From Rodentibacter caecimuris (lineage in GTDB: Bacteria > Pseudomonadota > Gammaproteobacteria > Enterobacterales > Pasteurellaceae), in NCBI RefSeq assembly GCF_024622045.1, contig NZ_JANKBP010000012.1: a stretch of 64,000 nt of DNA. The stretch is one strand, 5' to 3'. The first letter of the stretch is position 1. Every line of letters begins with the position of its first letter. A program made the translations under genes and the position numbers. Below the pieces are notes generated by a model. It was not told the DNA's origin and ran no database searches. It saw nothing but the letters and a program-made list of their open reading frames with translations. Of this stretch, positions 9,316 to 18,398 are shown one piece after another.

Positions 9316-9406
9316 AATCATATTGGGTTGATAAAAAGATGGGGTAGTCTAGTTGGAATGATTGGTAAGCTCAAGGGGAAATATTCACTATTTCCCCTCT
9401 ATCATA

Positions 9407-10774
9407 TTAAAGAATCATTTTTACTAATTTATCCGCTTTAACTCGGGCAAACTTTTTCAGTAATTTTTGAACCGGCTCAGGGTACTGAGACAGTTCTTCC
9501 AATTCGGCATAATGGCTTAATACGGTGGTATGCTGACGAATATGATTTAATTCTTTCTCAACTTGATCACGTAATTCTTGTTTCGGATCGTGAATCAACA
9601 AACCATTTTCCGCATCTAAACGCCAAGCGCGCGGATTTAAGTTATTACCGGTCAGTAAAATGTAGCGATTATCCACCCACACCCCTTTTAAGTGGTATGT
9701 GTTATCGCCGTCTTTCCATAAACGGATTGTTAATCGACCCTGTTCAATGTCTTGCTGGAATTTTTCACAAAAATGACGGAGATTACTTTCATATAAATAA
9801 GGTAAGGCGCCCGCCATTTTGAAAGGTTGTTCCGGTGGAATATAAAAATCGTTTGCTACTTTGTCACCTACGATAATTTCGATTTTCTTCCCTTCTTCCA
9901 GTAAACGGGCAATTTTAACTTGCAGGGGACGGGGAAAATTAAAATAAGGTGTACAAACCACCAAATTTTCTTGAACTTGTAAAAATAAATCTTCAATGAT
10001 TTGGTTTAATTCATTGCCTGACGCACCTAAACCAAATAATGGCGAAACACTTAAAATATCGGAAAAACCGACCGCACTTTCCAAACTATATTCCGCATGA
10101 CTGGCTAAATTTTTACGATAAGCGCGAATAGCCGAGCGAATTTCTTTGGTACGGGGACGATTTGCCACATCAAGCGGATGAACGGCATTCAGGTCTAATA
10201 AATGCTCATTAATAAAATTTACCATTGAATCGGCTAATTCTGCATTCGTGATTTTTTGATAGCGATCGTAGCGGTATTTACCGTCTTGTTGTAAGTACAC
10301 GTTGTTGATACTCGCGCCACTATAAAGCACCGTATCATCAAAAATAAATCCCTTGATATGTAAAACGCCGAACACTTCACGGGTATTAATCGGCACGCCG
10401 AAAAATATATTCGGATCCTCTGAAAGTTGATAGGTTTGACGCTGTTCCACATACCAATCGGCATTGGTCGCCGATTTTTCCGCGCCCAATAAATTGCGCT
10501 GACCACGATGCCAATCCACAAGAATTTTAATGTCTAAATCAGGCTGTTCTTGTTTTATACGATAAATTTCATCAAGAATTTCTTGCCCCGCTTCATCTTT
10601 TTGCCAGTAAAGTGCGGTTACATAAATACGTTTTTGGGCATTTCTAATTAATTCAATAATCTGAGTTTTAAATTCAGTCGGACTAAACAAAAATTCCACT
10701 TGCGTTTTTTCTAAAGGCAAAAAAGGCAGATTTGTGAGATTTTGTTCTGCTCGTTTTAATTTATTGATTAACAT
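9407..10774 (-). CDS. pssA: Phosphatidylserine synthase (CDP-diacylglycerol--serine O-phosphatidyltransferase)
   Basis: The 455-residue protein is a PLD-superfamily phosphatidylserine synthase of the E. coli PssA type, making phosphatidylserine from CDP-diacylglycerol and serine as precursor of phosphatidylethanolamine. Two HxKxxxxD motifs are visible: HIKGFIFDD near residue 139 and HLKGVWVDN near 358, each followed by the usual small-residue/Asn pattern (SGASINN, TGNNLNPRAWRLD). Length matches E. coli PssA (451). It stands alone between queA and the divergent methylase gene. It is unrelated in role to the secreted phospholipase D at the left edge despite sharing the fold. Confidence 0.95.
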   Translation of the reverse strand: MLINKLKRAEQNLTNLPFLPLEKTQVEFLFSPTEFKTQIIELIRNAQKRIYVTALYWQKDEAGQEILDEIYRIKQEQPDLDIKILVDWHRGQRNLLGAEKSATNADWYVEQRQTYQLSEDPNIFFGVPINTREVFGVLHIKGFIFDDTVLYSGASINNVYLQQDGKYRYDRYQKITNAELADSMVNFINEHLLDLNAVHPLDVANRPRTKEIRSAIRAYRKNLASHAEYSLESAVGFSDILSVSPLFGLGASGNELNQIIEDLFLQVQENLVVCTPYFNFPRPLQVKIARLLEEGKKIEIIVGDKVANDFYIPPEQPFKMAGALPYLYESNLRHFCEKFQQDIEQGRLTIRLWKDGDNTYHLKGVWVDNRYILLTGNNLNPRAWRLDAENGLLIHDPKQELRDQVEKELNHIRQHTTVLSHYAELEELSQYPEPVQKLLKKFARVKADKLVKMIL

Positions 10775-10923
10775 AATTTGTCTCTGTATTCTCTAGGAAT
10801 GGGCTAGTTTACAATATTTCTCCGATGGATTGATAGAAAAAAGGTTTTTTTTCGTTATAATGCTCACAAAATTTGACATTTTTTGGCGAATTATTATCCA
10901 ATTTTTTTCTTGAGTATCCTTTT

Positions 10924-11976
10924 ATGAACAATTCCCGCAAGCCGACTTTTCAAACCAATCCCCGTAAATCTTTCCAAGAACAACGTTCTGAACGCGATGT
11001 TTCTCCACGTTTTAATGAGCAAAAACATCGTGAAAATCGACCGCACTTTGATAAAAAACATAGTGAGGGAAAAAAACAACCTCGTTTTCAACAAGAAGTC
11101 CGTGAGCCGCGTGTTGCTGAGCTTTCTTTAAATAAAAGTGGCAGAGCACAAGGTAATGTCAAAGTTTTGGTGAAAAGCACGGGGACGGCATACAAACCAA
11201 AAGAAAAGAAAACCGGCGCACTTTCCCCCCGCGCACCGGAAAAAATTAAGAAAAATCGGGCGGAAGAAATGAAAGTCTATGGTGAAAATGCCTGTTTAGC
11301 GTTATTTAATAATCGTCCAGAAAGTATTGTTCGTGTTTGGGCAACGGTGCAGATGTCGCATAAAATCGGTGAAATGTTCAGTTATTTAGCGGCAAACAAA
11401 AAAGTGTACCACGTGGTAGATAATGACGAATTATCCCTTGTGAGCGGTACGCCGCATCACGGCGGTATTTGTATGTTAGTGAAAAAACAACGCCCGTTCA
11501 TGTTGCAAGGCTATTTGGATATTCCGCACGAGGAAGATTGTTTAGTGCTGTTAGACAATGTAGATAATGCTCAAAATATTGGCGGAGTACTGCGTACCTG
11601 TGCATTTTATGGGGTGAAGAATGTCGTAACCAATAATGCCGATAATCTACATTCTGCGGCGGCTATGCGTGTTGCGGAAGGTGGCGCGGAATATATCCGT
11701 TTATTAGAATGTTTAGATATTGAATCCGCATTACAACAACTTCGCCAAAGCGGGTATCAAGTAATACATGTTGCGCAAGACAAAGAGGGGACGACTCTTG
11801 ATTCGGTTCAATTTAATAAAAAAGTCGCATTTTTATTCAGTGAAAGCGGCACGTTAGATTTATACGAAAGACCAGATGTAAGTGTTCGTTTATCTTTAAA
11901 TAGCCCATTAAAAAATGGCTTAAATATTGCGGTAAACAGTGGCATTCTGTTGTCGAAATGGTATTTTTCAAAGTAA
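10924..11976 (+). CDS. yfiF: TrmH/SpoU-family RNA 2'-O-methyltransferase (YfiF-like)
   Basis: Residues about 110-350 contain a SpoU methyltransferase: a substrate-binding domain starting VYGENACLALFNNRPESI, then the knotted SAM domain with VLLDNVDNAQNIGGVLRTC, LFSESGTLDL (an altered form of the usual GSEG motif) and LSLNSPLKNGLNIAVNSGILL (usual motif IPM...SLNVSVA). The first 100 residues are Arg/Lys/Gln-rich and probably disordered, as in E. coli YfiF. I use the ATG at 10924, not the upstream TTG, since the intervening codons look like non-coding T-rich DNA. The target RNA of YfiF is not established. Motif deviations suggest changed substrate use. Confidence 0.85.
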   Translation: MNNSRKPTFQTNPRKSFQEQRSERDVSPRFNEQKHRENRPHFDKKHSEGKKQPRFQQEVREPRVAELSLNKSGRAQGNVKVLVKSTGTAYKPKEKKTGALSPRAPEKIKKNRAEEMKVYGENACLALFNNRPESIVRVWATVQMSHKIGEMFSYLAANKKVYHVVDNDELSLVSGTPHHGGICMLVKKQRPFMLQGYLDIPHEEDCLVLLDNVDNAQNIGGVLRTCAFYGVKNVVTNNADNLHSAAAMRVAEGGAEYIRLLECLDIESALQQLRQSGYQVIHVAQDKEGTTLDSVQFNKKVAFLFSESGTLDLYERPDVSVRLSLNSPLKNGLNIAVNSGILLSKWYFSK

Positions 11977-12012
11977 AAACAGCCTAAAGTGCGGTCGTTT
12001 TTTTCATTGTTT

Positions 12013-12040
12013 AAAGGCTGAATTATCAGCCTTTTATTTT
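12013..12040 (+). terminator. Terminator after the yfiF-like gene
   Basis: A perfect nine-base stem (AAAGGCTGA / TCAGCCTTT) with loop ATTA is followed by TTATTTT. A lone USS lies just upstream at about 11988. Confidence 0.8.
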
Positions 12041-12167
12041 GAAAAAGACACTAAGTCATTATATTAGGTTGGTGGCTAGAACTTATGTGTTTCATATAGA
12101 AGATGGAGCAAAATTAATATCCATGCATTTGATACTTCAAAAGAAGAATACCAAAGAACATATAAGA

Positions 12168-12583
12168 GTATGCTTAATTAAGTGACTAAATTCACTTACA
12201 TCATAACTACGATAAGTATCAGTGTAAACAATACTGTAGGTATTAATCTTTTCTCGAATAATCGGTAATAAGCCCGATTGTGTATTTAGTACGACAATGT
12301 CATTGTGCTTGAGAAACCCGAATACTACGACTTTGCCTACAGCCCCACGCCCACATTTACCATTGCCCGTACCACCAATAACCTTTCATCGGCTTCAATT
12401 TTCCCCTCAAATATTTCAATATGTGAGCTACTTTGATAGATAAGTAATTATAAAAGATGAAAATAGCATGCTGTGGTAGTTTTATTTATATTCACAAGCT
12501 AAAACTACACGAGTAGTTACACCAACTACGAAAAGCTCGATGAGTTTCTGTGATTCATGCTGACTTAGAAGAGTTTTTCTCAT
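12168..12583 (-). pseudogene. Decayed IS1016-like (IS1595 family) transposase
   Basis: Reading the minus strand from the ATG at 12583 gives MRKTLLSQHESQKLIELFVVGVT, then frame changes and stops, then IEIFEGKIEADE, and in another frame GRGAVGKVVVFGFLKH and INTYSIVYTDTYRSYDVSEF. These match, in order, the start, the DExE catalytic stretch and the VYTD region of IS1016-type transposases as I remember them. At least two frameshifts and several stop codons make it non-functional. The C-terminal third is missing or unrecognisable, and I could not define terminal inverted repeats. The rest of the 11977-12617 gap holds the preceding terminator and eroded flanks. Confidence 0.8.
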
Positions 12584-12617
12584 TAGAATATTTTATCTTA
12601 AGTGAGGAATTTGTCAG

Positions 12618-13349
12618 TTATCTATGACTGCCCCATGTTTTTTCAATATCCAATATTTCGACAACATCCACTGTCCCCGCTTTAATCTTCCACTTTACAT
12701 TAAATTCATAAAGGCTAATACCATAAATACGCTCACTCGGTTTACCTTGTTGATAAGCCGGTCGTGGATCCTGTTCGATAACTTCACGAATAAAACGCAT
12801 TAAGTGCGGTCGTTTTTGTTCGAGTTTTTTGACCGCACTTTGTGCTTGTTCCGAAAATTCTACCTGAAGTTTTTGCGCAGGCTTTTCTTGTGCAAAGCCT
12901 GATTGAGCATCAGGTTCGCTATCAGCGTAGGCAATGTAAGGTTTAATATCGAAAATCGGCGTGCCATCTACCAAATCCACCGAACCTAAATGTAAAAAGA
13001 CTTTACCGTGAATACATTCTACTTTTCGCAATACCACTTTTGACAAGCCCAATGGATTTGGACGATGGGTCGCTCGCGAAGCAAACACGCCGACCCGTTG
13101 ATTTCCGCCTAAACGTGGCGGCCGTACGGTAGGTTGCCATTTACCTTGAGGAATTTGATCAAACTGAAAAATCAACCAAAGATGGCTAAATTTTTCCAAA
13201 CCGCGCACTGCTTCCGGTGAATTATAAGGTGGGAGCAATTCCACAATTCCAACGCCATCCTGCACTAAGTCAGGTTGGCGCGGGACAGAAAATTTCTCTT
13301 TATAAGGCGAGTGAATAATCGCAATGGGCGATAAGGTTAAATCATTCAT
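12618..13349 (-). CDS. trmO: tRNA (N6-threonylcarbamoyladenosine(37)-N6)-methyltransferase TrmO
   Basis: The 243-residue protein belongs to the YaeB/TsaA family, which uses SAM to methylate t6A37 in threonine tRNAs. Conserved stretches are IAIIHSPYKEKFSVPRQP at the N-terminus, FSHLWLIFQFDQ near 55, RVGVFASRATHRPNPLGLS near 85 and DLVDGTPIFDIKPYIAYAD near 125, with a family-typical C-terminal domain. It is divergent from menA with 61 bp between the chosen starts. Two inverted USS lie inside the gene near 12800-12840, visible as the SAVKKLEQKRPHL segment. Confidence 0.93.
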   Translation of the reverse strand: MNDLTLSPIAIIHSPYKEKFSVPRQPDLVQDGVGIVELLPPYNSPEAVRGLEKFSHLWLIFQFDQIPQGKWQPTVRPPRLGGNQRVGVFASRATHRPNPLGLSKVVLRKVECIHGKVFLHLGSVDLVDGTPIFDIKPYIAYADSEPDAQSGFAQEKPAQKLQVEFSEQAQSAVKKLEQKRPHLMRFIREVIEQDPRPAYQQGKPSERIYGISLYEFNVKWKIKAGTVDVVEILDIEKTWGSHR

Positions 13350-13410
13350 AAATACTTGAGATTAAGGTAGAATACGTCACTCATTGTAATCAAAAGTGCG
13401 GTCAAAAAAA

Positions 13411-14322
13411 ATGACAAATGAAAAATTGAAAATGTGGTGGGAAACAGCCCGCCCGAAAACCTTACCCTTAGCATTAGCCTCAATCTTCACCGGTTCGGCT
13501 TTAGGCTACTGGGCAAATCCGGAAAAATTTAATAACTTGGTGATGGCACTTTGTTTACTCACCACGATTTTATTACAGGTTCTCTCAAATTTCGCCAATG
13601 ATTACGGAGATCATCAAAAAGGAGCGGACACCAAAGAACGTATCGGGCCATTGCGCGGTATTCAAAAAGGGGAAATTTCAGCCAGTGAATTGAAATGGGG
13701 GTTAATTTCAATGGTAGTGGCAAGCTTTATTTCCGGCAGTTTGTTGATCGGTATCGCTTACGAAAATCTCTCCGATTTACTCACCTTTGCAGGACTAGGC
13801 ATTTTAGCCATTATTGCCGCCATTACCTATACAGTGGGAACCAAACCCTATGGTTATATGGGATTGGGCGATATTTCCGTTTTACTGTTTTTTGGTTTAC
13901 TTGGTGTAGGCGGAACCTATTATTTGCAAACACATAGTATTGACAGCAAAATTCTCCTACCGGCTATCGGTTCAGGTTTATTAGCCAGTGCCGTATTAAA
14001 CATAAACAACTTACGTGATATAGAGCAAGATGCCAAAGCCGGTAAAAATACTTTAGCGGTACGTTTAGGAGCATATAAAGGGCGTGTTTATCACTGTGTT
14101 TTATTAGGTATTGCCGCATTATGTTACTTGATTTTCACGATTGCGACCGCCACTTCTTGGGTGAATTATTTATTCTTATTGGCCTTTCCGGTTCTTACAA
14201 AACACGCCATTTTTGTCTATCATAGCCAAGAGCCGAGTGCTTTACGTCCAATGCTTGCCCAGATGTCAATGATTTCATTATTCATCAACTTGCTTTTTAG
14301 TTTGGGCTTGCTTATCGGCTAA
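13411..14322 (+). CDS. menA: 1,4-dihydroxy-2-naphthoate polyprenyltransferase (MenA)
   Basis: MenA attaches the polyprenyl chain to DHNA to make demethylmenaquinone in the inner membrane. The UbiA-family Asp-rich motifs are visible: NFANDYGDHQKGAD near residue 65 and NNLRDIEQDAKAGKNTLAVRLG near 200, within eight or nine hydrophobic helices; length (about 303) is typical. I choose the ATG at 13411 over an in-frame GTG at 13396, because the GTG is part of a USS and homologues begin close to the ATG. The Shine-Dalgarno is weak. Menaquinone made here would feed the NapGH/NapC branch further along. Confidence 0.95.
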   Translation: MTNEKLKMWWETARPKTLPLALASIFTGSALGYWANPEKFNNLVMALCLLTTILLQVLSNFANDYGDHQKGADTKERIGPLRGIQKGEISASELKWGLISMVVASFISGSLLIGIAYENLSDLLTFAGLGILAIIAAITYTVGTKPYGYMGLGDISVLLFFGLLGVGGTYYLQTHSIDSKILLPAIGSGLLASAVLNINNLRDIEQDAKAGKNTLAVRLGAYKGRVYHCVLLGIAALCYLIFTIATATSWVNYLFLLAFPVLTKHAIFVYHSQEPSALRPMLAQMSMISLFINLLFSLGLLIG

Positions 14323-14369
14323 ATCAGCATATACTAAGCACGATCTCAGGATTTTAATAGGGGAAATTT

Positions 14370-14870
14370 ATGTTTATTGATACTTCAGAACTTTGCGATC
14401 TTTATGCAGATCAAGTGGATGTAGTAGAACCGATTTTTTCAAGTTTTGGCGGCGTAAATCATTTTTATGGTAAAGTCACAACAGTGAAATGCTTTGAAAA
14501 TAATGGACTCATCGCTGAAGTATTGGAAGAAAACGGCGAAGGGCGTGTATTGGTTGTGGACGGCGGCGGTGCTGTGCGTCGAGGCTTAGTGGATGCCGAA
14601 CTGGCCCAACTAGCCGCCGATAACGGCTGGGAAGGCATTATTGTTTATGGTGCGATTCGCCAAATTCAGCAGCTTGAAAATATTGATATCGGTATTCATG
14701 CCCTTGCACCGATTCCGGTCGGAGCCGATCAAAATAATATTGGTGAAACCGATATTCCCGTAAATTTTGGCGGCGTAACTTTTTTCCCTGAAGATTATAT
14801 TTACGCCGATCTTACCGGTGTTATTCTTTCCCAAGAACCTCTTGATCTAAAAGATTTCGAGGAAGAGTAA
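14370..14870 (+). CDS. rraA: Ribonuclease E activity regulator RraA
   Basis: The 166-residue protein matches RraA (formerly mislabelled MenG), which binds RNase E and inhibits RNA decay. Typical landmarks are the N-terminal DTSELCDLYADQVDVVEP, the GRVLVVDGGGAVRRGLVD stretch near 60 and GWEGIIVYGAIRQ near 93, ending in an acidic tail. GGGGAA lies upstream of the ATG. It follows menA by 47 bp, as in E. coli, and is closed by a USS hairpin, so the two probably form one operon. Confidence 0.95.
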   Translation: MFIDTSELCDLYADQVDVVEPIFSSFGGVNHFYGKVTTVKCFENNGLIAEVLEENGEGRVLVVDGGGAVRRGLVDAELAQLAADNGWEGIIVYGAIRQIQQLENIDIGIHALAPIPVGADQNNIGETDIPVNFGGVTFFPEDYIYADLTGVILSQEPLDLKDFEEE

Positions 14871-14882
14871 ATAAAATTTTTC

Positions 14883-14913
14883 AAGTGCGGTCAAAATAAC
14901 CGCACTTTTTTTG
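14883..14913 (+). terminator. USS-pair terminator after rraA
   Basis: AAGTGCGGT and ACCGCACTT are separated by eight bases and followed by a T run on the plus strand, closing menA-rraA. Confidence 0.85.
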
Positions 14914-15023
14914 TTTAAATTTTTTGCACTTGATCACACTTTTGAATTTTGCTCGTTGCAAGTTGATGACATTCCTTTAACATTATTTCGTTCATTTGGT
15001 TTACAAAAATGTAGGGGAATTTT

Positions 15024-16409
15024 ATGAGCACAACATCTTCACTTAAACTACATAAAAACGGCATTATATTCGTTGCAGATATTGTGCTATTTTTTGTTCT
15101 ATTAAAATTTTTACCCTTTTCGCCTAAAGAAAATGCAGGGCTTGCATTATTAGGGTTCATTGCAGTACTTTGGTTGAGTGAAGCGTTGCATGTAACCATT
15201 ACCGCATTACTTGTTCCCTTATTGGGAATCGCATTAGATCTGGTTACCACAAAACAGGCTCTTGCTACTTTTTCCGATCCCACTATTTTCCTATTCTTTG
15301 GCGGGTTTGCATTAGCTACGGCGTTGCATATGCAAAAACTGGATAAAATGATTGCCAATAAAATTATGGCGCTTGCTAAAGGTAATCTTTTTGTTGCGGT
15401 AATTTACCTCTTTTTGATCACTGCTTTCCTTTCAATGTGGATGAGTAATACCGCCACCGCAGCCATGATGTTACCGCTTGCAATGGGTATTTTAAGCAAT
15501 ATGGATAATGAAAAAGAACATAATACTTATGTGTTCGTCTTATTAGGGATCGCTTATAGTGCAAGTATTGGTGGCATGGGAACCTTGGTCGGTAGTCCGC
15601 CGAATGCGATTGTTGCAAGTAACTTACATCTCACTTTCTCAGATTGGCTCTGGTACGGCTTGCCGATTATGTTAATCTTATTGCCTTTAATGATTGGTAC
15701 CCTTTTCATTGTATTCAGACCTAAACTTAGTCACCGTTTTGAACAATCTTTTGAAAAAATTGAGATGAATCCACAACGGATTTTAACGCTGAGTATCTTC
15801 GTGTTTATCGCACTATGTTGGGTGTTTAGCAGCAAGATCAATCCGTTTATTTCAGGCTTGTTGGGTTTAACAAAAAACATTGCGAGCTTTGACAGTGTTG
15901 TCGCCTTGCTTGCGGCGATTATTATCTGTGCAACAGGTGTGGCAAGTTGGAAACAAATCCAAGAAAATACCGATTGGGGCGTATTAATGCTCTTTGGCGG
16001 TGGTTTAACATTAAGTGCGGTTTTGAAAGATTCCGGCGCAAGTAAAATTCTCGCCGATGGTATTGTCTTCTTAGTGCAAGGGCAACATTATTATTTAATT
16101 GGTTTATTAGTCGCAACCTTTATCATTTTCTTAACGGAATTTACATCTAATACTGCCAGTGCCGCATTGCTCGTGCCTATCTTTATTTCTATAGCTCAAT
16201 CCTTGGGCGTTCCAGAAATTGGTCTTGCATTAATTATCGGATTAGGCGCATCCTGTGCATTTATGCTGCCGGTGGCAACCCCACCAAATGCTATTGTGTT
16301 TGGTAGCGGTCAAGTCAAACAAAGCGAAATGGTGCGTGCCGGTGTAGTATTAAACATTGTATGCGTTTTTGTCATCGCAACATTTGCTTATATCTTCTGG
16401 CTTAACTAA
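15024..16409 (+). CDS. DASS/SLC13-family anion:sodium symporter
   Basis: The 461-residue membrane protein has the two SNT substrate-binding motifs of the divalent anion:Na+ symporter family: WMSNTATAAMMLP near residue 140 and FTSNTASAALLVP near 376, each followed by the repeat's helical hairpin, in an inverted-repeat architecture of about eleven helices. Substrates of this family are dicarboxylates, citrate or sulfate; which one is used here cannot be read from the sequence. AGGGGAA precedes the ATG. It is monocistronic, ending at a bidirectional USS terminator. Confidence 0.88.
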   Translation: MSTTSSLKLHKNGIIFVADIVLFFVLLKFLPFSPKENAGLALLGFIAVLWLSEALHVTITALLVPLLGIALDLVTTKQALATFSDPTIFLFFGGFALATALHMQKLDKMIANKIMALAKGNLFVAVIYLFLITAFLSMWMSNTATAAMMLPLAMGILSNMDNEKEHNTYVFVLLGIAYSASIGGMGTLVGSPPNAIVASNLHLTFSDWLWYGLPIMLILLPLMIGTLFIVFRPKLSHRFEQSFEKIEMNPQRILTLSIFVFIALCWVFSSKINPFISGLLGLTKNIASFDSVVALLAAIIICATGVASWKQIQENTDWGVLMLFGGGLTLSAVLKDSGASKILADGIVFLVQGQHYYLIGLLVATFIIFLTEFTSNTASAALLVPIFISIAQSLGVPEIGLALIIGLGASCAFMLPVATPPNAIVFGSGQVKQSEMVRAGVVLNIVCVFVIATFAYIFWLN

Positions 16410-16423
16410 TACAAAAATACTAT

Positions 16424-16465
16424 AAAAAAACGACCGCCCTTTATCAAAGTGCGGTCGTTTTTTTT
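16424..16465. terminator. Bidirectional USS terminator
   Basis: An AACGACCGCCCTTT / AAAGTGCGGTCGTT stem (one mismatched USS arm) has an A run on one side and a T run on the other. It serves the converging SLC13-type gene and ABC exporter gene. Confidence 0.85.
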
Positions 16466-16470
16466 CTGTT

Positions 16471-18321
16471 TTAATCTAAATGTTCATGACTACTTAAAAA
16501 GCCACCACTTTGGTGTTTCCAAAGTTTTGCATACAATCCGTTTTGTTCAAGCAATTCGCTGTGTGTCCCTTGCTCCACAATTTGACCTTTATCCAACACG
16601 ATTAAACGATCCATTGCCGCAATCGTCGATAAACGATGGGCAATCGCAATAACCGTTTTATTTTCCATCATCTTATCAAGGCTTTCTTGAATCGCCACTT
16701 CGACTTCGGAATCCAATGCACTGGTTGCTTCATCAAGTAACAGAATCGGCGCATCTTTCAACATTACACGGGCAATCGCAATACGCTGACGCTGACCACC
16801 GGAAAGTTTAACTCCGCGCTCGCCCACATGCGCATCATAGCCTTTTCTTCCTTGTGCATCTGTCAAGAATGGAATGAAATCCGCCGCTTCAGCCCGCTCT
16901 GCCGCCCACTTCATTTCGTCATCCGTTGCAGTTGGGCGACCATAAATAATATTATCACGTACGGAACGATGTAATAGCGAGGTATCTTGTGTCACCAAAC
17001 CAATTTGACTACGCAAACTTTCTTGTTGTACATCCAAGACATTTTGTCCGTCAATGGTAATCGTACCATGCTGTGCCTCATAAAAACGCAGTAAGAGATT
17101 AACAATAGTCGATTTACCTGCGCCAGAACGCCCGATTAACCCGACTTTTTCGCCCTGTTTGATGGTGAGATTAAAATGCGTTAATAGCGGTTTTGTCGGA
17201 TCATACGCAAAGGTAATATCATTAAATTTAATTTCCCCTTGTTTCACCTGTAACGGCGGACAATTCGGCTTATCCACAATCGTGTGTGGCTTGGTCAGTG
17301 TCGCCATACCATCATTTACGGTACCAATATTCTCAAATAAACGTGCCGATTCCCACATAATCCAACGGGACAATCCATTCACCCGCAATGCCATTGCAGT
17401 CGCTGTCGCAATTGCGCCTACGCCGACTTGCCCCTGTTGCCATAAAATGACACCTAACACCGCGGTGGTTAAGGTTAAGAAAATATTGCTTGCATAAGTT
17501 AAGGTATCAAGGGAACTGGCTAAACGCATTTGTGCGTGTACCGTCACCATAAATTCTTCCATTGATCGCTTTGCATATGACGCTTCACGTGAACCGTGAG
17601 AGAATAATTTTACTGTCGCAATATTGGAATAAGCATCGGTTACCCTTCCGGTCATCAGGGAACGAGCATCCGCTTGACGTTCAGCCGTTTTCGCCAAACG
17701 GGGAATGAGCAACTTCAAGATCGCAACAAAGAGGAAAATCCAAACCGCAAAAGGCAACAAGAACCAAATATCTAACGCAGCTAATACCAAACCTGAGGTG
17801 ATAAAATACACGGCGACATAAACCAGCATATCCGCGATAGTCATTACCGTATCACGCACCGCAAGGGCGGTTTGCATCACTTTTGCGGAAACACGACCAG
17901 CAAATTCATCTTGGTAAAAACTCAAACTTTGTCCCAACATTAAACGATGGAAATTCCAACGTAGCCGCATCGGGAATACCCCTTGCAAGGTTTGTAGCCG
18001 AACATTTACGCCAATAAAAGACCACACAATACTTAACAAAAGCAGCGCTGCCATGCCAATAAGCAAATGCCCTTTTTCTTGCCACAAGGTCGCTGGCGTA
18101 TAAGCGCCAAGCCAATCCACGAGCAAGCCCATAAATTGGAATAGTAATGCTTCCATTATGCCAGTACCAACGGTTAAAATCGCCAGCAAGAAAATCCAGC
18201 CTTTCATCCCGTCAATACTTGACCAAATAAAACGGAACAGCCCTTTCTCCGGTGTTGTCGGATTGCTTTCCGGATAAGGATTCAAACGGTTTTCAAACCA
18301 TGAAAAAATTTTATCGAACAT
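16471..18321 (-). CDS. ABC exporter, fused membrane and ATPase domains
   Basis: The 616-residue protein has an N-terminal six-helix exporter domain (about 35-330) and a C-terminal nucleotide-binding domain with Walker A GRSGAGKST near 405, signature LSGGQRQRIAIAR near 510, Walker B ILLLDEATSALD near 530 and the H-loop AHRLST. This is the MsbA/MdlB-type half transporter, which works as a dimer at the inner membrane; substrate is unknown. It is followed on the same strand's upstream side by an AraC regulator, separated by a terminator, so linked regulation is possible but not shown. Confidence 0.88.
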   Translation of the reverse strand: MFDKIFSWFENRLNPYPESNPTTPEKGLFRFIWSSIDGMKGWIFLLAILTVGTGIMEALLFQFMGLLVDWLGAYTPATLWQEKGHLLIGMAALLLLSIVWSFIGVNVRLQTLQGVFPMRLRWNFHRLMLGQSLSFYQDEFAGRVSAKVMQTALAVRDTVMTIADMLVYVAVYFITSGLVLAALDIWFLLPFAVWIFLFVAILKLLIPRLAKTAERQADARSLMTGRVTDAYSNIATVKLFSHGSREASYAKRSMEEFMVTVHAQMRLASSLDTLTYASNIFLTLTTAVLGVILWQQGQVGVGAIATATAMALRVNGLSRWIMWESARLFENIGTVNDGMATLTKPHTIVDKPNCPPLQVKQGEIKFNDITFAYDPTKPLLTHFNLTIKQGEKVGLIGRSGAGKSTIVNLLLRFYEAQHGTITIDGQNVLDVQQESLRSQIGLVTQDTSLLHRSVRDNIIYGRPTATDDEMKWAAERAEAADFIPFLTDAQGRKGYDAHVGERGVKLSGGQRQRIAIARVMLKDAPILLLDEATSALDSEVEVAIQESLDKMMENKTVIAIAHRLSTIAAMDRLIVLDKGQIVEQGTHSELLEQNGLYAKLWKHQSGGFLSSHEHLD

Positions 18322-18330
18322 AAGATTTCC

Positions 18331-18362
18331 TTAAAAAAACAAAAGGCAACATAGGTTGCCTT
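18331..18362 (-). terminator. Terminator after the AraC-family gene
   Basis: AAGGCAAC and GTTGCCTT flank a four-base loop; on the minus strand the stem is followed by TTTTGTTTTTTT. Confidence 0.8.
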
Positions 18363-18398
18363 CAAAACCTAAGCATTATAGCGTAAAAATTCCTCAAT

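Noticed and set aside
217..10774. Treating both HKD proteins (217-2289 and 9407-10774) as paralogous toxins
   Set aside because: The second matches PssA in length and motifs and stands in a housekeeping context; only the first is linked to vgrG.
14915..15358. Minus-strand frame of 147 codons over the SLC13-type gene start
   Set aside because: Antisense to a clear transporter gene, Asn/Ser-rich composition without domain pattern, no ribosome site.
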